From NCBI RefSeq assembly GCF_900129915.1, contig NZ_FQXH01000008.1, positions 62,001-126,000 of the forward strand: a DNA stretch of 64,000 nt, read 5' to 3'. Both the position numbers and the translations under genes were made by a program. Positions 53,338-62,691 of this stretch are shown here, in pieces. Every line of letters starts with the position of its first letter. Within the stretch, counting starts at the first letter, position 1. The stretch is from Tepidibacter thalassicus DSM 15285. GTDB taxonomy: Bacteria; Bacillota; Clostridia; Peptostreptococcales; Peptostreptococcaceae. The notes below the pieces were generated by a model. The model had not been told where the DNA came from, did not search any database, and saw only the letters and a list, made by a program, of their open reading frames with translations.

Positions 53338-54051
53338 CTATATGCCCATTATGTGCTTAAATTTTTTTATATTTTTTCTGCTCACTGGAATTTCAACATC
53401 TAAATCTTTCAATTTTATATTATAAGTATTATTAAACCAAGGTATTATTTCTTTTATTTTATCTATATTTAAAACGTATGACCTATGACTTCTAAAAAAT
53501 TTATCTTTAGGTAACTTATTTAAAAAATCTGAAATACTCATGTTAACTACGTATTCTTCATCTTTAGTATAAACCAACGTTTCCCTCTCACTTGCCATAC
53601 AATAATAAATATCTTCTATATTCACTACTATCATTTTTTCACCTTTCCATAAAGTTATCCTATCAAATTTACATTTTTTATCTCTATCAAACTCAATTTT
53701 TTCGAGTTTCTTTAAGATAGTTACTATTCTATCTTCAGAATAAGGTTTTAAAATATAATCAAAAGCCTCTATTTCAAAAGCTTCTATAGCATATTCCTTA
53801 TACGCCGTTATAAAAATTATTTTTGGTTTATATTCAAATTTGCTTATTATTCTTCCAAGAGACATTCCATCTAAATTAGGCATATTTATATCTAAAAAAA
53901 TAATATCTACTTTATTATCTTCTATATATTTTAAAGCATCTACCCCATTATCAAATTCTTTTAATATATTAATATCACTAAAATTCTTTATAAAATACTT
54001 AAGTTCTTCTTTAGAAGGATATTCATCATCTACTATTATACAATTCACCAC
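53338..54051 (-). CDS. LytTR-family response regulator (BtsR/LytR-like)
   Basis: 237 residues. The receiver domain has acidic residues in CIIVDDEYPSKEE, the phosphorylatable aspartate in IIFLDINMPNLDG near residue 54, threonine in FITAYKEYA and lysine in YILKPYSED. The C-terminal half is a LytTR DNA-binding domain (RITLWKGEKMIVVNIEDIYYCMASERETLVYT, FFRSHRSYVLNIDKIKEI). GTG start at 54051 behind GGAG. Cotranscribed with the sensor kinase, ten bases apart. It most likely activates the CstA-type transporter gene directly downstream. Confidence 0.9.
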   Translation of the reverse strand: MVNCIIVDDEYPSKEELKYFIKNFSDINILKEFDNGVDALKYIEDNKVDIIFLDINMPNLDGMSLGRIISKFEYKPKIIFITAYKEYAIEAFEIEAFDYILKPYSEDRIVTILKKLEKIEFDRDKKCKFDRITLWKGEKMIVVNIEDIYYCMASERETLVYTKDEEYVVNMSISDFLNKLPKDKFFRSHRSYVLNIDKIKEIIPWFNNTYNIKLKDLDVEIPVSRKNIKKFKHIMGI

Positions 54052-54060
54052 TCAACACTC

Positions 54061-55722
54061 CTAACTTACTATAAAACTAATTTTAGTTCCTTTTTCCAAT
54101 CTTTCTATATTAACTCCTTTTCCATATATTAATTTTAATCTACTATGAATATTAAAAAGTCCTATTTTATTTTCACTAATACTCCCCTTATAAATATCTC
54201 TTATTATATCCTCACTTATACCTATACCATCATCCTCTATAGATATTTTCACCTTATTATTCTTTATTTTCTCTACTTTTATTTTTACTGTTCCTTTTCC
54301 TTCTCCTTCTAATATACCATGTTTTATTGAATTTTCTACTAAAGGTTGTATTATCAAATTAGGTATTTTTACATTTACATCTTCTTGTATATCGTAAATA
54401 ACATTTAGTTTATCTCCAAATCTAGCTTTTTCTATTTCAACATATGCTTTTACTTGATTAATCTCTTTATTTATATCTATAAAATCTTCTCCACTTTCCA
54501 AGTTATGTCTTAAATAAGTTGAAAGATTAATTATAAGTTCTCTCGCTTTATTCGGATTTATTCTAACAAATGATACTATTGTATTTAACGCATTAAATAA
54601 AAAATGAGGATTTATCTGAGCTTGAAGAGCTTTTATTTCTGCTTTATTAGCCATTTCTCTTATTCTTTCTAATTTTCCTATCTCAAGTTGAGTAGATATT
54701 ATATGAGAAAGTCCTATAGCTAAAGTTTCATCTCTAAATGTTATTGAATCTTCTTTTCCATAATAAATTTTTAATACTCCTACTATTTCATCCCTATCTT
54801 TTAAAGGAACAATTATTGCAGATTTTAAAGGACAATTAGGATTAGGACAATTTATTTCCTTTTGAGATTTTAAAATTAAAATATCACCAGTATTTATTAC
54901 TTTTTCCGTAGATTCTGTTAAAACTTTTTCCCCTTCTACATGATGATCTTCTCCCAATCCTACATGAGCTAATATATATTTTTTATCAGTTATAGCAACA
55001 GCATCTACTCCAACTGAATCTTTAATAACTTTACATACTTTTTTTAACGAATCATTATTTATATTTCTAAAATAAGGAAGAGTTTTATTAGCTATTTCAA
55101 GAGCAAGCTTAGCTTGTCTTCCCGCTATTTCTTCTTTTTCTTCAAAGATATTTTCTATAATTAAAATTACAATACCTATTCCTATACCATTTACCAAGGT
55201 CATAGGTACATAAATTTCCTTTACTATTAAAAAAGCATCTTCAAAAGGTTTTGATAATATAAGTATTAACAGCATACTTAAACTTTCAACTAATATTCCA
55301 CCTATCATTCCATATATCCATTTGTTTTTTTTAGGTGCTTTTTCATATATTATTCCAGAAATATAACCTCCTATTACCGTACTTACAAAACAAGGAATAG
55401 AAGTTATTCCTCCTATATCAATTAAATACCTATGAAATCCTGCTATTATTCCAGAAAGTATACCAACCAAAGGACCACAAAGTATACCTCCAGCCATAAT
55501 ACCTATTATTCTAGTATTTGCTATAGCTCCTCTAACATCAGTACCTATATATGTTCCTAAAATACCAAATACTCCAAATATTAAAGACAGTATAATTAAA
55601 TCTCTAAGTTGAAATTCATCTTTTTGTATTATCTTTTTAAAACTTTTTATTTTAGAAATCAAAAAAGCAATCAAAATAACATATCCAGAATTATTTATTA
55701 AATTTTTCAGAAGATATATCAT
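54061..55722 (-). CDS. LytS/BtsS-family sensor histidine kinase
   Basis: 553 residues. The N-terminal 200 residues form the 5TMR-LYT membrane module (about six to eight helices, with GTYIGTDVRGAIANTRIIG and LVGILSGIIAGFHRY). A GAF-type domain follows (about 220-340) with the cysteines NCPNPNCPLKSAIIVPL, as in BtsS. The kinase has the phosphorylated histidine in QAQINPHFLFNALNTI near residue 375, and an ATPase with VENSIKHGI and EDDGIGI. Pairs with the adjacent LytTR regulator. The ligand may be pyruvate or a related carbon source by analogy. Confidence 0.9.
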   Translation of the reverse strand: MIYLLKNLINNSGYVILIAFLISKIKSFKKIIQKDEFQLRDLIILSLIFGVFGILGTYIGTDVRGAIANTRIIGIMAGGILCGPLVGILSGIIAGFHRYLIDIGGITSIPCFVSTVIGGYISGIIYEKAPKKNKWIYGMIGGILVESLSMLLILILSKPFEDAFLIVKEIYVPMTLVNGIGIGIVILIIENIFEEKEEIAGRQAKLALEIANKTLPYFRNINNDSLKKVCKVIKDSVGVDAVAITDKKYILAHVGLGEDHHVEGEKVLTESTEKVINTGDILILKSQKEINCPNPNCPLKSAIIVPLKDRDEIVGVLKIYYGKEDSITFRDETLAIGLSHIISTQLEIGKLERIREMANKAEIKALQAQINPHFLFNALNTIVSFVRINPNKARELIINLSTYLRHNLESGEDFIDINKEINQVKAYVEIEKARFGDKLNVIYDIQEDVNVKIPNLIIQPLVENSIKHGILEGEGKGTVKIKVEKIKNNKVKISIEDDGIGISEDIIRDIYKGSISENKIGLFNIHSRLKLIYGKGVNIERLEKGTKISFIVS

Positions 55723-55782
55723 TCTATCATCTCCAAGTTAGTAGTTATAACATTAATTATAACAATTTATGGTCAAAAACCA

Positions 55783-55811
55783 AATAGCCAACCTATATTT
55801 AGGTTGACTAT
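55783..55811 (-). terminator. Terminator after the ornithine operon
   Basis: Arms atagccaacct/aggttgactat around a short A/T loop, downstream of orr and followed by a T-rich run on the minus strand. Confidence 0.75.
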
Positions 55812-55818
55812 CATAAAT

Positions 55819-56913
55819 TTATACATTATAAGCTAATTCTTTTTCATCTCCATATTTAAATACTTTAGCTACATATTCACTAGTTGATGCTGCCATTAAT
55901 CCTCCATACTCAAGATTAAACTCTATTTTATCTCCAACTTTATATTCTTTGTCACTATCAGTAACATCTAATATTAAATGGTCCGAACTTGCTCCTAATA
56001 TATCAATTTTTGTATCCATAGGTATTACTCCATCTACATTTATATCCTGCTTTCCTATCCCTACTATTGCTCTTTTTCTTATTCCTCTATCTTCATAATA
56101 AGGTTTATTCCCAAATGCATCTACTCCTATTTCTCCTATTGGAATAGATGGTTTTTCCTTTAATTCTATTATCTCACATACTAACTTAAACACATCTTGA
56201 TATGTCCCCTCTATAACTTCTCCAAAAGCAGTTTCTCTACCAAGTGCTATCGCTTCTCCTAACCTTAAATTAGTAACCTTTTCTGGCATTTCACCTTTAT
56301 CTAATAAATGTAGAGAACTCGAATTTCCTCCTGATATAAAACTTAACTTTATATTAAATTTATTCTCTATTTCTTTAGCTAAAGAACATAACCTTCCTAA
56401 ATTTTCCTTAGACGGTATCACAGCTCCATAACATGTTAAATTAGTTCCAAGTCCTATTAACTCTATATTTTTCAACTTTAAAACTTTCTCTACAACTTTA
56501 AATAGTTCTTCTTCTTTAAAATATCCTTCTCTCAAATCCCCTAAATCTACCATTAAAGCTATTTTATGTTTTTCATTTAATATTCTAGCCTTTTCATCTA
56601 GTTTTTTTATAACTTCAAATTCTGAATTCAAACTTATATCAGCATATTTTACTACTTCTTCAACTTCTGTAATCATCGGTATTCTAATTAATATTTTAGA
56701 TATATTTATATCTCTCAATTTTTTTAAATTTTTAATTCTTGAATCAGCTATATATTTTATTCCACTATCCTTTAAATATTTTACAACTTCAGGAAAAGCA
56801 CAATATACTTTAGTAACAACCGCAGTCTCTATTCCTTTTTCTTTGCATTTCTTAGAAAGCACGCTAGCATTATGCTTCAATTTATTTATATCTATTTCTA
56901 ACCTTGGATACAA
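55819..56913 (-). CDS. orr: Ornithine racemase
   Basis: 364-residue PLP-dependent racemase of the alanine-racemase fold family. The Schiff-base lysine is in IETAVVTKVYCAFPEV near residue 36, and later LGTNLTCYGAVIPSKENL and ISGGNSSSLHLLDKG bind the cofactor. It converts L-ornithine to the D form used by ornithine 4,5-aminomutase. Start is TTG, with AGGAGTGA upstream inside the end of the preceding gene. Last gene of the operon. Alanine racemase-like lineage and context make ornithine the probable substrate. Confidence 0.88.
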   Translation of the reverse strand: MYPRLEIDINKLKHNASVLSKKCKEKGIETAVVTKVYCAFPEVVKYLKDSGIKYIADSRIKNLKKLRDINISKILIRIPMITEVEEVVKYADISLNSEFEVIKKLDEKARILNEKHKIALMVDLGDLREGYFKEEELFKVVEKVLKLKNIELIGLGTNLTCYGAVIPSKENLGRLCSLAKEIENKFNIKLSFISGGNSSSLHLLDKGEMPEKVTNLRLGEAIALGRETAFGEVIEGTYQDVFKLVCEIIELKEKPSIPIGEIGVDAFGNKPYYEDRGIRKRAIVGIGKQDINVDGVIPMDTKIDILGASSDHLILDVTDSDKEYKVGDKIEFNLEYGGLMAASTSEYVAKVFKYGDEKELAYNV

Positions 56914-56918
56914 TTATA

Positions 56919-58283
56919 TCACTCCTGTATACCCAAACTTTTTTTAATTAGAATAAGTGCTGCTTGAGGATATTTTTTTGATAATACTCCAAGCGATGCC
57001 ATAATATAATCATTATCAACAAGTATTTTTGCTTCTTCTGTCGGAAATAATAATGTTTTAGTTGGATTTGATTTTGATATTTCTTTCATAATCTCAATTC
57101 TATTTGGAAGTCTAGTTAAAGCTCCACCAGTTCCTATTATATATTTAATTTCTGTAAGATCTTTACCTTCTGCTATTGCTGTTTTACCACCAGTTCCATA
57201 TAAATTTCTTATTCTTCCCGCATGTCTCTCAATAGCTTTTAATACAGCTTCTTTAGTAAGTCTTTCGACAAATTTTATTTGAATATCTGTTTTAGGAATA
57301 GGAAGATGATTTTCTATTAAATAGTCTATATCTACATCAAGCTCCTTGGCTAAGTTATCTTTCCCTATTAAATCAACAATATTTTTCATATTTACATATA
57401 CACCTAAATCCCCTTCTACAGTTCTTTTAGCTAAAGGTTCTGGACTTATAAGTATTCTATTTATTTTTTCACTTCCCACTGTTACAGAATGTAAATCTGT
57501 TGTCGCTCCACCTACATCAAGTACTATCAAATCGCCTAACTCTTCATATAATAATTTTGTACTCTCCATTACAGCTCCTGGTGTTGATATAATTGGTCCA
57601 TTTACAACATCTCTTACATGTTCCATTCCAGGTGCATGAATTATATGATCTTCAAAAGCATCTTGTATTACTTTTCTAGTTGGCTCTATGTTTAATTTGT
57701 CTATTTTAGGATATACATTATCCACTATATATAACTTACTATTACTATTTTCAAATATTAGTTTCATTTCTTCTCTATTTTCTATATTTCCCGCATAAAT
57801 AATAGGTATATTTAAATTCATATTGGCAATAAGTTCTGCATTGTAAAGCGCTGTATCTCTTTCTCCATAATCTACTCCACCTGCTATTAATATTATATTT
57901 GGCTGTATTTCCTTAATATTCTTAATATCTGTTTTTCTCAACCTTCCTGCTGTTACTTTGTGAATAATTGCTCCTGCTCCAAGTGCTGCTTCTTTAGCTG
58001 CCCTTGCTGTCATATCATACACAAGACCATGAACAGTCATTTTTAGTCCACCAGCAGCACTTGAAGTTGCAAGCATTTCTTCATATTCTATTCTATCTTC
58101 ACCTAAATTTTTAGCCAAATTTTTAATTGCTCCGTTTAGCCCAATTCTTACATCACCTTCAAGAACTGATGTTGGAGCTTGACCCTGTCCTACAAATTTA
58201 GGATTAGATGTATTTATATTATCAAAAGCATTTACAACAGTAGTTGTACTCCCTATTTCAGCTACTAAAACATCTACTTTCAA
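56919..58283 (-). CDS. MutL-family (GlmL-like) reactivase for the ornithine aminomutase
   Basis: 454 residues, ASKHA-type ATPase related to glutamate mutase reactivating factor. AEIGSTTTVVNAF starts the protein, ILIAGGVDYGERDTALYNAELI lies near residue 125, VLDVGGATTDLHSV near 250 and IIGTGGALTRLPN near 385. These proteins exchange damaged cobalamin on B12 mutases. TTG 58283 with GAAGGG upstream is preferred over TTG 58301. Follows oraE by 33 bases. Its link to OraSE rather than glutamate mutase is from operon position. Confidence 0.85.
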   Translation of the reverse strand: MKVDVLVAEIGSTTTVVNAFDNINTSNPKFVGQGQAPTSVLEGDVRIGLNGAIKNLAKNLGEDRIEYEEMLATSSAAGGLKMTVHGLVYDMTARAAKEAALGAGAIIHKVTAGRLRKTDIKNIKEIQPNIILIAGGVDYGERDTALYNAELIANMNLNIPIIYAGNIENREEMKLIFENSNSKLYIVDNVYPKIDKLNIEPTRKVIQDAFEDHIIHAPGMEHVRDVVNGPIISTPGAVMESTKLLYEELGDLIVLDVGGATTDLHSVTVGSEKINRILISPEPLAKRTVEGDLGVYVNMKNIVDLIGKDNLAKELDVDIDYLIENHLPIPKTDIQIKFVERLTKEAVLKAIERHAGRIRNLYGTGGKTAIAEGKDLTEIKYIIGTGGALTRLPNRIEIMKEISKSNPTKTLLFPTEEAKILVDNDYIMASLGVLSKKYPQAALILIKKSLGIQE

Positions 58284-58316
58284 ATATATCCCTTCTTTCA
58301 AAGTGCCTAAAAAACC

Positions 58317-60536
58317 TTAACTATTTGCCTTAGCCATCATTTCTCTTCTTTTATTCACTAAAAATGTAGCTACATGAATCCCCTTACTTCCTCTACCAAA
58401 ACCTGCATCAACACCTTGTTTTACTGCGATTTCTGGTGTCACTTGTGTTCCTCCACAAGCTATTATTATTTTATCTCTTATTCCTTTTTCCACAGCGTAT
58501 TCATGTAATTTTCTCATATTTTTATAATGAATGTCATCGTGACTTATTATAGTTGATGCAAGTATAGCATCAGCATTTAACTCTATAGCTGCATCTACAA
58601 GCTTTTCCACTGGACAAGATGTTCCAAGATATTCAACTTCTATACCCCATTTTTCTATACCTCCATGCTTAATATCTATAACTTCACGAAGTCCTACTGA
58701 ATGTTCATCTTCTCCAACTGTTGCTGCTACAACCTTCATAGGTCTTTTCTCTATTTCTTCCCAAAGTTCTTCATCACTCATTATTTCAGGCTCTGGAGGT
58801 ATCTTTAATTTACTTATATCCACATCAACATCTAGTTTACCTTTTAATTGTACTCTTGTTCCTTCTGATGGATGCATAATTTCAAGATGTATAACTTCAG
58901 GATCTTTAAGATTCATTTTTTTAGCGAATTCTATAGCTGCAAATTCAGCTACTCTCTTACTAGTCGGTAAAAACAACTCAACTTGTACAGTTCCATCAGC
59001 AAGCCATTCTACCTCGGGCTTAATAAAATTCGAATTTCTATACTTTTCATTTTCATCTAAACGCATATATACATTATCATTTTCATCCAATTCATCTATA
59101 TAAACTATTTTTTCTGGTTTTTCAAATGTAGAACCTCCAATTAAACTCGATGGATTATTGACTGCATTTTCATCATATTGAGCAACATTATTATATCCAT
59201 AATGAGCAGTTACAGGTGCCATATAATCTTCATCTCTTTCAAACACAGTGCCTGCACCTATGCCTCCATTTATTTTCCTTACTATACCATCTCCATTTCT
59301 CTCAGGATACATACCTGAATCTACAAAAAATCCCTGCTCAACCGCTTCAAAATATCCCCCTACTTCAAGTATCTCTTCCATGTAAAGAACTGCTCTTTCT
59401 TTTAATTCTCTGACTTTCTCAGGTAAATAGCCCTCTTTTTTAAGTTCAACCATTTCAAGTAATCCGTCAAGTCCTACTAATGTCTGCTTAGCTGTATCAC
59501 AAGCCTCTATATTATACATATGCCATGGCACATTTCTTCCTTCATCAGGAGTAATAGTTGATTGAATATCAGCTCTTGTTAACTTTGAAATCATCATGTT
59601 CATAACATGAGTTACCGTAGCTTCTCTTGATGAAGATGTTATATATTTTGTATTTTGTTGTGCTCTCATTTTATATTCATCAAATAAATCTCTAAGTGCA
59701 ACAGCATACGGAAGATCATATTTTATACAAGGTACAGGTGAGGCTGAAGGCGGCACAGTTGAAAGACAAATGTTTTCTTTTTTCATACCAACCTTATACG
59801 AAAAAATAGAATTTATAGCGTGTTGAACCATAAGTTCTGGCATAACTTTCCACGCATCTCTTGCAGTTGCATTTGCATTATGAGCACCATCTATTTGAGC
59901 AATTTCTGCCCATACCATAATCTTTTTAGATTCTGCTGCATCAACAAAAGATCTTACCATATTTATATTCCTATATAAAACATTATACTGAGGATCTTGA
60001 TGAGCTCCATTTACTCCTTCCTCTGCAAACATTACAGCTATATCTGGACCAGCTACTCCAGATACATACGAATGGTAATTTATTGGTCTTCCTACCTCTT
60101 CTTCTATAAGATCTAATGCCTTTCTTTGAGCTCTAACTTGTTTTCTTGTTACAGGAATACCTCCTATACCTTGAGGAGTTCCTTCTATAAGTCCATCATA
60201 ATGAGATTGTCCTGCAGTTCTAATAACCATTATATGATCCGCACCATGCCATGCAGCCATTCTCATTCTTCTAATATCATCTTCAAATCTACCTGAAGCA
60301 ATTTCTGTAGTAATTGTTTCTTTAGGTTGAGGATCTAAATTTTCAAAATACTGAACAGCAGCAGGAATACCCACAGAATTTTTAAGTGGTGTAGAACAAT
60401 CTGAATACTTATGTCCACCCATTTCAATTTCCTGACTTTCTCTCCAAGTCCAGCCCCTTCTTTTAGGTCTATAATTTTCTAAATTATTAAGTATATTTCT
60501 TATGTCTAGCTTTTCGTTTGGATTTAATTTTTCCAT
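58317..60536 (-). CDS. oraE: D-ornithine 4,5-aminomutase E subunit (large, B12 and PLP)
   Basis: 739 residues. It catalyses migration of the terminal amino group of D-ornithine to give 2,4-diaminopentanoate, using adenosylcobalamin and PLP. The cobalamin-binding DxHxxG is visible as DEHSVG near residue 612, and the PLP lysine follows exactly eleven residues later in IDIKHGG (near 623), the spacing known in the Clostridium sticklandii enzyme. The N-terminal TIM-barrel half contains HGADHIMVIRTAGQSHYDGL. Encoded after oraS with GGGGGG before its ATG. Confidence 0.96.
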   Translation of the reverse strand: MEKLNPNEKLDIRNILNNLENYRPKRRGWTWRESQEIEMGGHKYSDCSTPLKNSVGIPAAVQYFENLDPQPKETITTEIASGRFEDDIRRMRMAAWHGADHIMVIRTAGQSHYDGLIEGTPQGIGGIPVTRKQVRAQRKALDLIEEEVGRPINYHSYVSGVAGPDIAVMFAEEGVNGAHQDPQYNVLYRNINMVRSFVDAAESKKIMVWAEIAQIDGAHNANATARDAWKVMPELMVQHAINSIFSYKVGMKKENICLSTVPPSASPVPCIKYDLPYAVALRDLFDEYKMRAQQNTKYITSSSREATVTHVMNMMISKLTRADIQSTITPDEGRNVPWHMYNIEACDTAKQTLVGLDGLLEMVELKKEGYLPEKVRELKERAVLYMEEILEVGGYFEAVEQGFFVDSGMYPERNGDGIVRKINGGIGAGTVFERDEDYMAPVTAHYGYNNVAQYDENAVNNPSSLIGGSTFEKPEKIVYIDELDENDNVYMRLDENEKYRNSNFIKPEVEWLADGTVQVELFLPTSKRVAEFAAIEFAKKMNLKDPEVIHLEIMHPSEGTRVQLKGKLDVDVDISKLKIPPEPEIMSDEELWEEIEKRPMKVVAATVGEDEHSVGLREVIDIKHGGIEKWGIEVEYLGTSCPVEKLVDAAIELNADAILASTIISHDDIHYKNMRKLHEYAVEKGIRDKIIIACGGTQVTPEIAVKQGVDAGFGRGSKGIHVATFLVNKRREMMAKANS

Positions 60537-60558
60537 TTTTCTTTCCCCCCTTAGCTTT

Positions 60559-60936
60559 TTATACCGTCATATCAGCATTTTCTCTTTTAAATACTTCTAC
60601 CGCATAATCCCAATGTTTACCTTCTATCATTTCAAGCCCTGCTTGTCTTATAGGAATATTCTTATCTTTAGAAATCCTATAAACAATATGACCTACTCCT
60701 TTGCTTATCAATCCTCTGTCTATTGCACCTTCAACTAGAGGCTTTGCTTCTAAACTTGAAAAGCCCATTCTAAGCAAAATAGAACGCTCTATTGATGGTG
60801 TTGTATGAGTTTTAGCAATTTCTAACATTGGTTCTACAATTTTTTCAGCAAGCTCCCAAAATCTATTGTAAAGTTCCTTATCTGATAAATTAGCTAAATG
60901 CTTCCTTCTTTCATTAAAATCATCTGCTCTTTTCAA
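60559..60936 (-). CDS. oraS: D-ornithine 4,5-aminomutase S subunit (small)
   Basis: 125 residues; MKRADDFNERRKHLANLSDKEL and the LVEGAIDRGLISKGVGHIVYRISK segment are typical of OraS, the small subunit that completes the aminomutase. TTG start behind GGGGGTG. It begins three bases after the ortB stop and lies 22 bases before oraE. Length matches the family. Confidence 0.93.
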   Translation of the reverse strand: MKRADDFNERRKHLANLSDKELYNRFWELAEKIVEPMLEIAKTHTTPSIERSILLRMGFSSLEAKPLVEGAIDRGLISKGVGHIVYRISKDKNIPIRQAGLEMIEGKHWDYAVEVFKRENADMTV

Positions 60937-60939
60937 AAT

Positions 60940-62379
60940 TTACACCCCCAAATTTTGTTGTACATATTTAACATTAAGATCATTTAATACTTCTTTTACA
61001 AACTCCTCATTTGATTTAGTATCTTTAATTAAAAATTCTAAATCTTCATAATTTATATTAGTTACTTTTGTTTTTTCTACACAATTTTTAATATAAGATT
61101 TTTTGATATTGTTTAAATCAATATCTCTCGCTTTTATAAGAGACGGATGCTCTGGCAATATTATATTTTTGCCTGGTATTTCATCTTCTGGATTACCAAA
61201 TTTTATTTCAATTCCATTTTCTCTTGCAAATGTAAGTTGCGGCTGAATATGTTTTCCCGCTCCTGTATATTCAGTTTCTTGAACAACAATTATCTTATTT
61301 TCATCAAGTTCCTGTGCAAGTGCAAAACCAGCAGCAAGTGATGTATTTCCAGCAGGTCCTCTTTCAAGACCTTCAAGCTGTGCTAAAGCTTCAGTTATAT
61401 AAAACACCTCTCCTTGATTTACCGTTACATACCTATCCATATATCTCAAAGGTCTTGCAGCTGATCTTGGAACATCAGATCTATCTGGCCAAGTACAAAA
61501 TGGTATTCCAAATCCAGTATGACCCGTTGTAAACGATTTCTTGTTAAACTGAATATCCGAAGCCATGTGAAGTCCTTTTAAATTAACACTTGCTCCAACC
61601 ACTTTAGTATTAATTGCTCCAGCTTTTATAAGTCCTCTTGCTGTACCTGTTAAATTTCCTCCCCCTGCATTTGTACAAACTACAACATCAGGATCTCTTC
61701 CTTCCTTTTCCCTAAACTGCATAGCAATTTCATATCCAAGCACCTCAACCCCAGCAATTCCAAAAGGAGTATAAAGTGATGCATTAAAATATCCTGTTTC
61801 TTCAAGCAATCTTAAAAATATATAAAAAAGCTCAGGACCAACTGTAAGTTGAACAACTTCAGCACCATACGATTCACATTTTCTAGCCTTTTCTATAATT
61901 TCTGGCTGGCCTTTGCCTTTACTATCATAACATTCTTGAACAATTATACATTTAAGCCCATGCATAGCAGCTTGAGATGCAACAGCTGCACCATAATTGC
62001 CACTTGTTGCAGCAATTACTCCTTTATAACCTAATTTTTTAGCATGATATACAGCATTTGCAGCACGTCTTGCCTTAAAACTCCCCGATGGATTAGATGC
62101 TTCATCTTTAATAAATATTCTTGCACCTTTTCCTTTTGGAGATAATCTTCTAGCAAGTTTAGTTAAATTTTTAAGTTCAATTATAGGTGTATTTCCAACA
62201 GATACATCTCTTTGAATTTTTTGCATCTCATCTAGTGTATATCCTGTTTCTCTCATCATCTTTTCGTAGTCAAAAGCAATTGATCCCGATTCAAATTTTT
62301 CATAATCTATACCTACTGCATTTTTCATTATTTCATTTTTTCTAGACATTACTCCCAAGTAACTTATATCTTCACTCAC
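60940..62379 (-). CDS. ortB: 2-amino-4-oxopentanoate thiolase, beta (PLP) subunit
   Basis: 479 residues, PLP fold type II. The cofactor lysine is in SNPSGSFKARRAANAVYH near residue 105 and the phosphate-binding glycines in AATSGNYGAAVA and NAGGGNLTG. It cleaves 2-amino-4-oxopentanoate with CoA to alanine and acetyl-CoA, together with OrtA. GTG at 62379 with GGAGGTGA upstream is preferred to TTG at 62400; it overlaps the ortA stop by eight bases, implying coupled translation. Confidence 0.94.
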   Translation of the reverse strand: MSEDISYLGVMSRKNEIMKNAVGIDYEKFESGSIAFDYEKMMRETGYTLDEMQKIQRDVSVGNTPIIELKNLTKLARRLSPKGKGARIFIKDEASNPSGSFKARRAANAVYHAKKLGYKGVIAATSGNYGAAVASQAAMHGLKCIIVQECYDSKGKGQPEIIEKARKCESYGAEVVQLTVGPELFYIFLRLLEETGYFNASLYTPFGIAGVEVLGYEIAMQFREKEGRDPDVVVCTNAGGGNLTGTARGLIKAGAINTKVVGASVNLKGLHMASDIQFNKKSFTTGHTGFGIPFCTWPDRSDVPRSAARPLRYMDRYVTVNQGEVFYITEALAQLEGLERGPAGNTSLAAGFALAQELDENKIIVVQETEYTGAGKHIQPQLTFARENGIEIKFGNPEDEIPGKNIILPEHPSLIKARDIDLNNIKKSYIKNCVEKTKVTNINYEDLEFLIKDTKSNEEFVKEVLNDLNVKYVQQNLGV

Positions 62380-62680
62380 GGTCTTCACCTCCAAATACAA
62401 TCTCTCTTAATTGAAGACCTATTTTTAAAAGTTCTGGTACACATTTTCCGTAATTATGCTTATAATACGGATTTACATCTATAAGTCTTCCCCTTACTAT
62501 TCTCCCTGTCATAGTTGTGATTTCAACTTCACTATCTATCAAAGCATCATGATTTATAAATCCCTTTACCCACATTTCAAGTGGAACTTCTTTTGTATCA
62601 TCAGGAACTTGCGGAGCTCTTTCTTTTGGATTTAATACAATATTATGGATTAAAACCCAATCTCCCTTTTTTGCGTCCAT
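62372..62680 (-). CDS. ortA: 2-amino-4-oxopentanoate thiolase, alpha subunit
   Basis: 102-residue small subunit; KGDWVLIHNIVLNPKERAPQVP at the start and TGRIVRGRLIDVNPYYKHNYGKCVPELL at the end are the OrtA pattern. AGGAGGGG precedes the ATG. Lies between ord and ortB, matching the order known from ornithine fermenters. Confidence 0.92.
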   Translation of the reverse strand: MDAKKGDWVLIHNIVLNPKERAPQVPDDTKEVPLEMWVKGFINHDALIDSEVEITTMTGRIVRGRLIDVNPYYKHNYGKCVPELLKIGLQLREIVFGGEDRE

Positions 62681-62691
62681 TAAAACCCCTC

